A stretch of 64,000 nucleotides of DNA from Numida meleagris (Eukaryota > Chordata > Aves > Galliformes > Numididae), in NCBI RefSeq assembly GCF_002078875.1, contig NC_034410.1:100242556-100306555 (forward strand), read 5' to 3'. Of this stretch, positions 13,001-23,328 are shown one piece after another. The position numbers were made by a program, and so were the translations under genes. How positions within the stretch are numbered: position 1 is the first letter of the stretch; each line of letters starts with the position of its first letter. The notes beneath the pieces were generated by a model. The model had not been told where the DNA came from. It did not search any database and saw only the letters and a program-made list of their open reading frames with translations.

Positions 13001-14595
13001 AGTGTGTGTGAAAAAAATAGTAAATGCAGAGGAAACACTGTATGGACGGTATCATACTCAACATCTAATTAAGGAAATATTGTCTCCTCCTTTAAGAAAA
13101 CTGAGTATAAGTTTGTGGAATTAAATAACTGAAAAAGCCTGAGAAAGTCTTGCAGGAGGCAGGACTATGGCTAGCTAAAGATCAAGGAGATGTGAAAAAT
13201 GTAGAAAGATCTTTAGACTATGGCTGGGGTTGAAAAAGGGCACAACTAATCCCACTGGGAGCTGTAGAGCAAGAAAAAGAATTGTTCTGAGTGCAGAATG
13301 AGTTTTTGAAAAGTGTTGCAAAAAGTAATGTGGAAAAATGCAATAATTCTAATTCTAAAGTGCTAATGAGTGAATAGGATTAAAAGCTGAATGTCTTAAT
13401 TGATAGCAGGAAGATGTACAACTGAGACACTTAGAGAATCTCAAACAATTCTCACAGTTTGTTTAGGAACAAGTGTTAGTTTAAGATTCTAATGTGGAAG
13501 AAAATTTTAGCCACAAGTTCATGTAGTCTGTATTTTCATTTTTAAGGGGCTGCATCTGATCAGTGCATCATGCATTCTCCTGTATTCTCAAATGTTCAAT
13601 AATAAATGATGGTGAAACCTGCAGGTCGGATTAATTCATTTTTTTGAGCAAGCATGTGTACATTAGCATTACTAAATGGTCTGTTACTGCATAATTAAAT
13701 CCACAACATACTTCTTTACCTTGATTCAGTACCACACGGATGTTCCAAGTTCAACTATTTAAAGTTATAATAGATATCTATGTTGCATACAAATTAGAGG
13801 GCCAAAGTTAAATTCCTAATTTCCTTACATAATCCATGAAGAATAGTAGATACTTCTAGAAAAGGCATTCAGAACATCATTAGCTCATCTATATTAACAC
13901 ATATAGCCCATTAGCTACATCTTAGCTGACATTTGTCATAACCCATTTTAGAGGATAACTAATGTTACTGCTCTACATGGTTGCAAATGCCCAAATTAGA
14001 ACCGGCCAGGAATTTTCCAATTGAATACAATAGGCTTGACAGGTTTTTTTCTGGAAAAATGCCATATACTTGACTAAAATCCATATACTTGATTAAAATC
14101 CTCAGGTTCAATACTCTCTTTTTTCTCCTAAAATGCAGCAGGAAGCCCCTCCACATAGACAAAAAGGCATGGCTATAGGCAACATGATTACATGGACTGT
14201 CTTGGAGAACCAACCTCAACTTCCACATTACATATCTACAGCTTTCATTTCATTCAGAAACTAATTTGTGTTGGTACAGTGGATCTTCCACAAACCCTGG
14301 AGGTAGGTTTCTTCTAATGTGTCTTTATACATCTACAACATATTTTTATATATCAGAGCTGCTCTGTTAATACTGCCTTATTGTCAGTGGGAGAAAAGCA
14401 GATAACAATAAAAAATGATTCATCTAATCTGTCTTTAAAATCTGCTGAAGGACGAGATGACTCACACTTCAGTAATTTGTATTACTCTCCATTGACAAGA
14501 ATTAGAGACAAGTGGTCCAGATGCCAGTAAATCCCAGCCAAACAAATAACACCAATATATAAGGCTAGAACCAATGCTGTTCTTCTAATAAGAAG

Positions 14596-14600
14596 GACAT
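14596..14600 (+). repeat. Target-site duplication GACAT, left
   Basis: GACAT immediately precedes the first LTR base and recurs directly after its last base at 15130-15134. Confidence 0.9.
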
Positions 14601-15129
14601 TGTCAACGGTTTACGGGCGTTAGGCCTGATTCCGTGACAAAGGGGACGGGGGACCCAAGGGCCCACGTCCCGGGAAAAGGGGAAAGGGGAAAAGGGTAGG
14701 GAGATGGCCCTGAGAGCAAAGAACAGCGGTAACAATCTGAGGAGAAACAAACTAATTTACTAAATAAAATATCGGAATGCAAAACAACACACTATAATAC
14801 AATATAATTACAATTTAAGCTGATAAATCCAACACAGAGAGAGAGAATGTCCCAAAATCAAGGTAGGCCTTACTCTACTACCGACGATAAGACGGCTGGA
14901 GAGCGAGGTGCTGCCAAGACGAGAGACGGCGGAAAAAGGGACGAGGTCTCGTGATCTGCAAGTTTTTATACTGCGAGCTTTTATCTTTTCCCTCCGGCTG
15001 GAAAATGGTAACAGAGGAGCAAAGTGCCGTGGGGACTGTAGTAGTCCTTCTCTTCTGAGAACTAGGTATGTCCACTACATGATGTTATGATGTGGAATAC
15101 CAATAACCGAAAATCACAAAACCATGACA
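14601..15129 (-). mobile_element. Solo LTR, ERVL-like, copy 1 (529 bp)
   Basis: On the minus strand the element starts TGTCATGGTTTTGTG and ends TAAACCGTTGACA, with TG...CA termini. These ends resemble those of the ERVL LTR at 61647 (TGTCCTGGTTT start), which supports an ERVL-type family read on the minus strand. A TATAAAAA box lies at 14963-14970 (minus), about 160 bases into the element. Perfect 5-bp repeats GACAT flank it. No gag, pol, env or primer-binding site is adjacent, so it is a solo LTR left by LTR-LTR recombination. It differs from copy 2 at 17069 by about four transitions and one single-base indel. Confidence 0.93.
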
Positions 15130-15134
15130 GACAT
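15130..15134 (+). repeat. Target-site duplication GACAT, right
   Basis: Perfect copy of the left 5-mer directly after the LTR terminus. Confidence 0.9.
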
Positions 15135-17063
15135 ACAGCCTAATTCCTGCAGAAGAGCCAGATTTTCAATGTTCCTGTCTTGTTCTGCCTCTTTTTTACC
15201 GTCATATTTTTCAAACAAAAATACAAGTTTTGCTTCTGATGGCTGTAGAACGAAGCTGAAAAAAATTCACTGGAAGAAAGAGCTCCACAAAATTGAAAGA
15301 AACTCATTCAGAAATCACAGCCTGTAAGGTTGCCAGGCTCTCTCACAACCCAGACTTAGCAGAACAACTTGCCTAAGACCTTTGTCCTCCTCTGGTAGTG
15401 ACCAGCTCAGCTGCGAGATTAATTCCATCTTCACAAAGAAACCCTCAGGGTCACTGCAGGCTCAGAATTGAGTAGTGATGAAGGAAGGGACATGAAAGGA
15501 GTAGGAGGAGGCTGCAGAGGGAAATGCATGCACTCCAAAAGGAAACAGAAGCAAAACTGGTAGGGATGGGCAATTTGGCAGAATGACAGTGTAGTCGCTG
15601 AACCAAAACATAACAGAGCATGCCTGGAGTGCTGGGGAGAAAAGGAACTAATTGCCCTATCTGTTTCCACTTAAAGAAATAGTGAATGATCCCTCGTTGC
15701 AATAGGAATACATCAACAGTGTGGTAAGGCCATCACCTTCACCTGGGCTGAGAAGAGTAACCAGAGTTACAGCATTTCACCAAAAATGTCAAAGTTCCTA
15801 TCAGATTCACATGGCTCTTATATCTCCAAAAACAGCCTTTTCATTACGCTTATTCCTGTGGGGTGTATCTCCAGAGGTTCCAGTCCTTCCAGTCAAATGG
15901 TAATTTCTTGCTGTGAGCAAGAAAGGACCATGAGTGCTGAAACAAATTTCTTCTCCCACTTTAACAAAGATTTAAGTTCACCTCAGCAGCATGAGCAGCA
16001 GGATGGCCAGGCAGCAGGCCGTGGCGGGGAAGCAGCAGTCCCAGAACCAGCAGCGGTCTCTTTCCTGTCTCTTCCCTGTAGCTGCATATCAGCAGAAGTA
16101 AATCAAGGTGGATTTTGCACGAACTACTCTTGCAAACTAGTACAGCTGTGTCCATATCTCTGGCAGCCAGAAGTATTTATAGAAGTAGCACAGAGAGATT
16201 CGGTGACAGGCACATAAATATCTACGGCTGTATTTCAAAAGATGATGGTGAACTTTCAGAAAACTCCAGGCTGATCTAGAAAAACACCAGGAAGATTCTC
16301 AAGAATTTCTTCTGGATCTTTTTAAGAAAGATAAAGAAGCTTCTTTTCAAATAGTGTAGTCATTGAAAAAACAAATAATTTTTACCTCTTTCTAGGTGAA
16401 CAACTACAAGAAAAATCTGCTATCCCTGTTTCTCACAAATTAGCACATAGGCATCAAAATAACGATGCAAATGTCTCCAAAGGAAATTACCCTTTTTGAC
16501 CTGAGTGGCTAATCAACATATTGAGGCTGAGGTCATGCATCCTGATCTCTCTGCAGCAGAACCAAAGAAGCTGTTAGCCTCAGCTCACTTCCAGATATTT
16601 GTCACCATCGCTTTGCTTGAGGTTAGTGACTTGTGGACCTCCTTGCATAACCATTCATACAAGTGCTTCAATAGAACCCTGACAAGCTGAAATGCCATAA
16701 ATCTTAGATCTTTGCTAGGCTGAAGTGCTGCATCTGGGTCCTGAGGTGATTCTCAGAGCAGTCACACCAGCAGTGCTGGGGGTCCAAATGTCTGCAGGAC
16801 TGTCTCTTAATGGACAATGGAGATAGCCCCTTCTCCCCTCATGCTGTTGGATTCAGACAGCTCCAAGCCTCTTCCCTGTCAGCACTCCCCTGTCTCTAGT
16901 GTTTTCTCAGGTCATATTATAATCTTTCCCTGACTTGCTGCTTACCTTGGCTGTCAAATTCTCTGGTGGTGTTGCCATCTCTTTACAGCCCCCTCCCTGA
17001 CAGCTTGTCCCACAATATCTACCCTCCAGCAGAGCCTTCCTCCCACGTAGTTCAGATCCCTGC
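15135..17063. other. Unassigned sequence between twin LTRs
   Basis: About 1.9 kb with no retroviral coding remnant that I recognise, so the two LTRs are not the ends of one provirus. The frame at 15786-16217 (143 codons) has no family signature. CAG-rich text near 15985-16060 gives its Gln/Ala-rich stretch. Confidence 0.5.
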
Positions 17064-17068
17064 AGCTG
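17064..17068 (+). repeat. Target-site duplication AGCTG, left
   Basis: AGCTG directly precedes the second LTR and recurs at 17597-17601. It differs from the GACAT repeat of copy 1. Confidence 0.9.
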
Positions 17069-17596
17069 TGTCAACGGTTTACGGGCGTTAGGCCCGATTC
17101 CGTGACAAAGGGGACGGGGGACCCAAGGGCCCACGTCCCGGGAAAAGGGGAAAGGGGAAAAGGGTAGGGAGATGGCCCTGAGAGCAAAGAACAGCGGCAA
17201 CAATCTGAGGAGAAACAAACTAATTTACTAAATAAAATATCGGAATGCAAAACAACACACTATAATACAATATAATTACAATTTAAGCTGATAAATCCAA
17301 CACAGAGAGAGAGAATGTCCCAAAATCAAGGTAGGCCTTACTCTACTACCGACGATAAGACGGCTGGAGAGCGAGGTGCTGCCAAGACGAGAGACGGCGG
17401 AAAAAGGGACGAGGTCTCGTGATCTGCAAGTTTTTATACTGCGAGCTTTTATCTTTTCCCTCCGGCTGGAAATGGTAACAGAGGAGCAAAGTACCGTGGG
17501 GACTGTAGTAGTCCTTCTCTTCTGAGGACTAGGTATGTCCACTACATGATGTTATGATGTGGAATACCAATAACCGAAAATCACAAAACCATGACA
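17069..17596 (-). mobile_element. Solo LTR, ERVL-like, copy 2 (528 bp)
   Basis: Near-identical to 14601-15129, in the same orientation, with the same TG...CA ends and the minus-strand TATAAAAA box at 17431-17438. By eye it differs by four transitions and one missing A in the GAAAATGG segment. Its own perfect 5-bp flanking repeats, AGCTG, show a separate insertion event rather than duplication of copy 1. There is no internal retroviral sequence on either side. The low divergence suggests that both insertions derive from closely related recent proviruses. Confidence 0.93.
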
Positions 17597-17601
17597 AGCT
17601 G
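17597..17601 (+). repeat. Target-site duplication AGCTG, right
   Basis: Perfect copy of the 5-mer at 17064-17068. Confidence 0.9.
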
Positions 17602-17842
17602 GCATGTGTTTTGAATAATAGTTCCCAGTGTTTCATTTGTCTGTTCTGTAAAGGAGCTTAGCTCCTTTATTGCAGGGTAGCAAAGTGCGTAAGTTCTTCA
17701 GATAAACAGTAAATCTTTTTTCTGCATTGAAACTAGGCACAGACAGTTACCATAAGGTTTCTACCTTATTTAAGCCACATATTTAAGTGGTTCTTGAGTT
17801 CAGGAGTTACAACAGGATGGGTTTTGGGAAGGGATATAACAC

Positions 17843-18666
17843 AACACACTGGAGAGAAGGAATGCTATCTAGAAGAGCCTGGACAGGCTTGAGAGGTAGG
17901 CCCATGTGAACCTCGTGAAGTTCAGCATGGCCAAGTGCAAGGTCCTGCGTCTGGGTTGCAGCAGACCTAAAAACAAATACATGGTAGGCAATGAGTGGAT
18001 TGAGAGCAGCCCTGCGGAAAAGGATTTCAGGGTACCGATAGAAAAAAACTGAATATGAGCCACCAGTGTAGCTCAGAAAGTCAACTGTATCCTGGTCTCC
18101 TTCAAAAGAAGAACTAGCAGATTGAGGGAAGTGATTCTGTACCTCAGTTCTGCTCTCATGAGACCCCAATTGGAGCTCTGCATCCAAGTCTAGAGCCCAC
18201 AGCATTAAAAAGACATGGATCTTATAAAGCATGTCCAGAGGAGGGCCACAAAGATTACCAGAGGAACACCTCTGACAGGCTGAGAGAGCTGGGGTTGTTT
18301 GGGCTAGATAAGAGAAGGCACTGGAGAGACTTCATAGTGGCTTTTGAGTACTTAAAGGGAGCCTACAGCAAAGATGCAGAGGGACTCATTATCAGAGAGG
18401 GTAGCAATAGAACAAAAGGTAATAGTTTTAAACTAAAAAAGGGGAAATTTAGATTAGATATTTGGAAGACATTCTTTGCTATATGGGTAGTGTGACACCA
18501 GAACAGTCTGCCCAGAGAAGCATCCCCCATCCCTGGAAGTGTTTAAAGGCCAGATGGGATGGGCTCTGAGTAACCTGGTGTAGTGGGTGGCAACCTTGCC
18601 ACAGGGGGGTTGGAACTGAATAATCTTTAAGGTGCCTTCCAATTCAAACAATTCTATGATTCCATG
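17843..18666 (+). mobile_element. CR1 LINE 3' part, old copy
   Basis: The plus strand carries GGACAGGCTTGAGAGGT and TGGCCAAGTGCAAGGTCCTG. These match the CR1 ORF2 segment LDRLERW...KCKVLRLG. Further matches include GTCCAGAGGAGGGCCACAAA and GAACAGTCTGCCCAGAGAAG. The element ends with a CAATTCTATGATTCCATG tail, which is two diverged octamers. Stops and indels break every frame. It is 5'-truncated just after the catalytic box region and is clearly older than the copies at 21854 and 26543. Both ends were placed by eye. Confidence 0.9.
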
Positions 18667-20137
18667 GTAGGGATTCCAAGAAAAATGCATGGAGCATTTC
18701 TGTCTTTAAGAAATCTTGCTCATTCTCCTTGGTCTCATCACCTAGGCACTAATGTCCAGCCTGAAGGAAAACTGTCTATTTTTATTCTCTGGTCTGAGCT
18801 GTCCCTTCCTTGTGTCTGAAGAAAAGCTTTGTGGCTGAAAGGCACTCTCTTTCATACCTGCTGTCATTCATATGCCTGAGCCCATAGGTTTGTGATCAGC
18901 CTGAACAAGGTTCCCCACAACTCCCAGAACTATAGTGTGCATGTTTAACGTAAGCCTGTTGATTTAAATGAGATACACAGTACAATAAGGTCTGACTGCA
19001 TGAGATACATATCCCCACAGCTGTGCAAAGTGTTATATGTCTCCCAAATACTTTCCAACACTGGTATTTGCTGAGTTGCTTTCTGAATCTGTTTAACTAA
19101 GAAAGCCCATACAAAACCCATAATGAACATACACACTTGTGAATGAGACAGAAATAAAAAATAACTGTTTTCCTCTAATTTTTTTTATACATTTGTATTT
19201 CTCAGTCCACTTTTGGTGCGAGAGGCTCCATTTTGCATCAGTGGGGCCACAGACAGAGAGCACTTGTCCTGTCAAGACTGAATCTTCCACAACGAGATTT
19301 CTTGCTCAGTTTCTGCAGTTCAAGTAAAGACTAATTATTTGTCATCCAGACTTTCAGGTTTCCTCAGAACTGAATGAATTTTCTCAGACTTCATTGCGAT
19401 GCAATCATCATACTTTGTCATTGTGTAATCTCTATTTGCTGAACGCAACTCTAAAAGGCTGTTAACCTCTAGATCCAATTTGTTTTCATAAAGCCTATTT
19501 TCTTGAAAAGTTTCCTTGTATTAACAGCAAACAGCATTTTCTCCCTGAGATCTTTTTCATTCTGACCTGAAATCTCAGTGCTTATCTCCCTGTTTTTTAA
19601 TCTTGCAAGCTTTATCAACTGAACATTCTCATGCTTTCCTCAAGGATTTTTGTAACTATTTGGCTTTGATCTTTTTGTGATTGTTATACAGTCAGGGCCA
19701 GTCAAACTTCAAACAACATACAGTGGTTCGGTGGATTGAAAGAGAGTTAAATTGGAGCCATATTTTTAAATACATGTATTGCATTTCAGTGAACTTCTAT
19801 GAATTTTATTTCTGTATTTCTTTACTTTTCTTTTTATTCCACTAATCAAATCATGAAATATTTTACTGAGCACAGGTCAGTACCTGAACTTGTTATCAGT
19901 CAGGTGTAAAAATTCAGAATCAGTATAATTGCTTTTCTTCTATCCTTCTCTCTTAGAAGTATAAAGAGAATGAAAACAGTCAAAAACATAACAAATGGCA
20001 TAGAACTTGGGAAGAGAGAGTCAGCGTATATTCCTTTTGTTGCCCTAAAGCCTTTCTCCTTTCAACTTCTTTTATCTGAAAGAATAGTTTTCCCTTTGTG
20101 TTGCTCCTAATATATGGGAAATGTGCAGCCATATGCA
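18667..20137. other. Unassigned AT-rich sequence
   Basis: I see no repeat family or gene here. Short overlapping frames near 18945-19327 on both strands look spurious. Confidence 0.45.
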
Positions 20138-20142
20138 ACTAG
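20138..20142 (+). repeat. Target-site duplication ACTAG, left
   Basis: ACTAG directly precedes a TG terminus and recurs at 21059-21063 directly after a CA terminus. Confidence 0.75.
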
Positions 20143-21058
20143 TGTTGAGGCTGCAAATGTTTCTTGTAGAGAAACACTGTTCCTGCTGGAGAATGATAGT
20201 AGTCTTCAGTCGAAGAAGTCCTTGAGTGAAAGGACTGCTCAGCCTAGGTTATACTGACTGAACGTGTCTGTGTCTCACTCCAATTTATAGGAGGGAGAGG
20301 AGGTTCTTTTAATATATGTATACCCGTTGGTGAGATTAAGACACAACAGGTCAAATGTTAGCCCGACCAGTTAATTAGAAGTCCTAGTTGCATAGGGAGA
20401 TGGGGAAGAGAAGGCGGGCTATAGAAAGGGGTAGGAAAAAGCAGGGAGTTCTTGTAGAAAGCAAGAGGGAGATAGTCACCACCGTGGGTCCAGCATTGTT
20501 TGTAGTGCCTCTGTTGATCTCAGGAACTCGTGCAATCACCGCAGGGGATGGGAGAAAGCCAGGAAGCTTTGTAGCAAGCAGGCCCCGGGGGGTTCTTTCC
20601 ACTGTCAAAGGTTTCTTCTGGGAGTTCCAGGAGTTCTTCTCCTCCTCCAAAGTTCTTAGTTTAGTGGGGAATTTTTATCCCCCATTTCACATTGTTTTTT
20701 CTTTCTCTTCTTTTCTCTCTGTTAGTGTGACACATCTGGCCCAACAGATAAGCCAGCAGGGAGTGGTGCCTTCATTGCCATGCACAAGCATTATCACCTT
20801 TTGCAGTGGTCAGCTCTTTCAAGACACACCCCCAAAGAAGACAGCTTGTTCTGCTTCTGCTTATCTTCACAATCATAAGCAGAAGCACCCAGGCACGGTG
20901 ACACCCACTGCTCACTCCCCTCGATAATTTGCAATTGTCAGTTAGAGTCTTATCGCAAAAAAAAAGCCTCATGAAGCAAGCGCTGAGGCAAAAGAAAGAA
21001 ACAGTTCTTGTCTTCCACAACGTGGCAGATGTCTCCCTTACTGGACTCAGCCCTAGCA
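20143..21058. mobile_element. Putative solo LTR, 916 bp, family not recognised
   Basis: The block starts TGTTGAGGCTG and ends CAGCCCTAGCA. The reverse complement of the end is TGCTAGGGCTG, so the termini form an imperfect inverted repeat (8 of 11) of TG...CA type. Perfect 5-bp repeats ACTAG flank the block. The minus strand has two TATA-like boxes (GATAAAAA near 20672-20679, CTATAAAT near 20283-20290) and an ATTAAA-type signal at 20308-20313, so minus orientation is more likely but unproven. No retroviral genes adjoin it. The 179-codon plus-strand frame inside it (20388-20927) resembles no protein I know and is probably a by-product of LTR composition. Confidence 0.7.
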
Positions 21059-21063
21059 ACTAG
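21059..21063 (+). repeat. Target-site duplication ACTAG, right
   Basis: Perfect copy of 20138-20142. Confidence 0.75.
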
Positions 21064-21549
21064 TTTATTGGAGGGAGTCTTCAAATATGCAGTCATGCCT
21101 CATGAAGACTGGCAACAAGATGCTCAGTCCATCACCATGTACATGGGTAGTTACCTGTGGGATGAAGGAGTCCTATAGATAGATCTATGGCCCAGATGAC
21201 GTTGCTGGTATTAATGTTTCTAGTATTCTTTGGTCATAAGAAATAGATTTGGTAGGGGTCACCCAAGCCATTCTCCTCAGATATTACACAGTACTTGGTC
21301 ACTGGTCAAGCATACCATTTGTTTATTTCCCGCGAAATAAAATTCTCCTCCCATCTTCCAACCACCCTCAATTTGGAATGGTATCACCACTACAAACTTC
21401 ATATGCACACACACCTTCTTTTCCTTCCAGTGTTCCCTATTCAGTCAAATTTTTCTGACATGGATCTTCTCTGGCATTAACCTGACAGCAAGAAATCTAA
21501 AACCATAGCAACTTTAGATTAACCTGACTTACAGCTTCTAAGTCAGATA
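21064..21549. other. Unassigned sequence
   Basis: Follows the LTR and precedes a CR1 stack. It has a pyrimidine-rich patch (21340-21460) and no family that I recognise. Confidence 0.45.
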
Positions 21550-21853
21550 GATAGAATCATATAATCATTTAAGTGAGGAGGGACCCTTAAAGGCCAGCTA
21601 GTCCAACTCCCCTGCAATGAGCAGGGGCACCTACAGCTACATCAGGTGCTCAGTAACCTTGTTCAATCTGACTTTCAATATCTCCAGGGACAAGGCATGC
21701 ACTACCTCTCTGGCAACCTGTTCCAGTGCCTCACCACCCTTATTGTAAAAAACTTCTTTACATGCAATCTAAATCTTCCCTCTTTCAGTTGGAAACCATT
21801 TCCCTTGTCCTGTCACAACAGACCCTGCTAAAGCATCTGTCCCCTTCCTTCTT
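21550..21853 (-). mobile_element. Older CR1, 3' portion, left piece of nest 1
   Basis: Starts with an ATAGAATCAT antisense octamer, then the antisense CR1 3' UTR (GTCCAACTCCCCTGCAATGA, CACCTACAGCTACATCAGG). It continues into the antisense end of ORF2 around AAACCATTTCCCTTGTCCTG. Homology is cut at CCTTCCTTCTT by the younger plus-strand CR1 at 21854. It resumes without loss at 22713, so the two pieces are one element. Confidence 0.92.
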
Positions 21854-22710
21854 TGATCTGCCTGGGGGTAGAGAGGCCCTGCAGAGAGATCTGGACAGGC
21901 TGGATCTCTGGGCTGAAGCCAATGGGATGAGGTTCAACAAGACCAAGTGCCGGGTCCTGCACTTCAGCCGCAACAACCCCAGGCAACGCTACAGGCTTGG
22001 GGCAGAGTGGCTGGACGGTTGTGTGGAGGAAACGGACCTGGGGGTATTGGTCGATGCTCGGCTGAGCATGAGCCAGCAGTGTGCCCAGGTGGCCAAGAAG
22101 GCCAATGGCATCCTGGCTTGTATCAGAAATATGTTGCCAGTAGGAGTAGAGAAGTCATTGTCCCTCTGTACTCAGTACTGGTGAGGCCGCACCTCGAGTA
22201 CTGTGGCCAGTTTTGAGCCCCTCACTTCAAGAAAGACATTGAGGCCCTGGAGCGTGTTCAGAGGAGGGTGACGAAGCTGGTGAGGGGTCTGGAGCACAGG
22301 CCTTATGAGGAGCGGCTGAGGGAGCCAGGATTGTTCAGTCTGGAGAAGAGGAGGCTCAGGGGGGACCTTATTGCTCTTTAAAACTACTTGAAGGGAGGTT
22401 GTAGTGAGCTGGGGGTCGGCCTCTTCTCTCTTGTAACTAGTGACAGGACGAGGGGGAATGGCTTCAAGTTGTGCCAGGGGAGTTTTAGGCTGGACATTAG
22501 GAAACGCTACTTTTCTGAAAGAGTGGTCAGGCGCTGGAATGGGCTGCCCAGGGAGGTGGTTGAGTCACCGTCCCTGGAGGTGTTCAAGAAATGTTTAGAT
22601 ATAGCATTGAGGGACATGGTTCAGTGGGGTTATTGGTGGTAGGTGGATGGTTGGACTGGATGATCTTGTAGGTCTTTTCCAACCTCGCTAATTCTATGAT
22701 TCTATGATTC
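21854..22710 (+). mobile_element. Younger CR1 copy A, inserted in older CR1
   Basis: 5'-truncated CR1 that begins GATCTGCCTGGGGGTAGAGA and ends with ATTCTATGATTCTATGATTC. The frame reads [20 protein letters not shown], then [20 protein letters not shown], before a -1 frameshift just after LACIRN near 22131. Two stops follow: a TGA where other copies have Trp (CGQF*APHFKK) and a TAA where others have Tyr (DLIAL*NYL). All three lesions also occur in copy B at 26543-27640, to which A is about 98% identical by eye (about 14 differences in 856 bases). TTCTT appears at both junctions and is a possible short target duplication. Confidence 0.95.
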
Positions 22711-22712
22711 TT

Positions 22713-23328
22713 ATAGTGCCCCTTTAGATAATGAAAGGCCACTAACAGGCCTCCCTGGAACCTTCTCTTCTCCTGTCTGAACAGCCACAGCTCTCAATCT
22801 GTCCTCATAGGGAACATGCTCCATCCCTTGCATCATTTTTGTGGCCCTCCTCTGGTGCTCCAGCAGGTCTATGTCTCTCCTGTACTGAGGACTCCACATC
22901 TGGACACAGTACTCCAGGTGAGGTCTCACCAGCGCAGAGTAGAGGGACAGGATCACCTCCCTTGCCCTGCTGACCACACTTCTTTGGACACAGCTCAGGA
23001 TACAGTTGACTTTCTGTGCTGTGAGGACACATTGCTGGCTCATGTACAGCTTCCCATCCACCAAGTTGTCTTTGGCAGGATTATGCTCCACCCTTACATC
23101 CTTCAGCTTGTACTGATGCTGGGGATTGCCACAACCCAGTTGCAAGACCTTGCACTTGGATTTGCTGAACCTCATGAGTTTCTCCTGGGCCCACAGTTCG
23201 AGCCTGTCTAGGTCTCTCTGAGCAGTATCTCATCCTTTGTGTCAATTGCACCACACAGCTTGTCATCATCTGCAAACTTGATGAGGGTGCACTCAATCCC
23301 ACCATCAGTGTCACTGATGAAGATGTTC
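22713..23328 (-). mobile_element. Older CR1, ORF2 portion, right piece of nest 1
   Basis: Continues the element at 21550-21853. The minus strand reads [20 protein letters not shown] upstream of [16 protein letters not shown], and further upstream MRFSKSKCKVLQLG. Next to its 5' end it retains an antisense AAGTTTGCAGATGATGAC, which matches the catalytic FADD region of CR1 reverse transcriptase in degraded form. It then stops near GATGTT at 23328. Frameshifts and stops break the frame, so it is a dead, 5'-truncated copy. Confidence 0.92.

Larger units (their letters stand above)
6479..14600. other. Long AT-rich stretch without recognised elements
   Basis: Eight kilobases with no CR1 terminal octamer, LTR end or gene that I recognise. 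It holds a 26-base A run (listed separately), a GGTA triplet repeat near 12482-12495 and many short spurious frames. Such a repeat-poor block could contain conserved non-coding elements, but that cannot be judged from one sequence. Confidence 0.45.

Noticed and set aside
13314..13345. GTTGCAAAAAGTAATG, reminiscent of a mariner inverted repeat
   Set aside because: No matching opposite end or TA duplication was found nearby, and the match is short.
14565..15090. Several 60-67-codon frames, repeated near 16907-17542
   Set aside because: They repeat because the LTR repeats. They are LTR shadows and not a duplicated gene.
14601..17596. The two twin LTRs as the ends of one 3-kb provirus
   Set aside because: The target duplications differ (GACAT and AGCTG) and are each complete around a single LTR, and the 1.9 kb between them has no recognisable retroviral genes.
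20388..20927. 179-codon plus-strand frame, one of the longest outside CR1
   Set aside because: It lies entirely inside the LTR-like block with TG...CA ends and a target duplication, runs opposite to its probable orientation, and shows no family motif.
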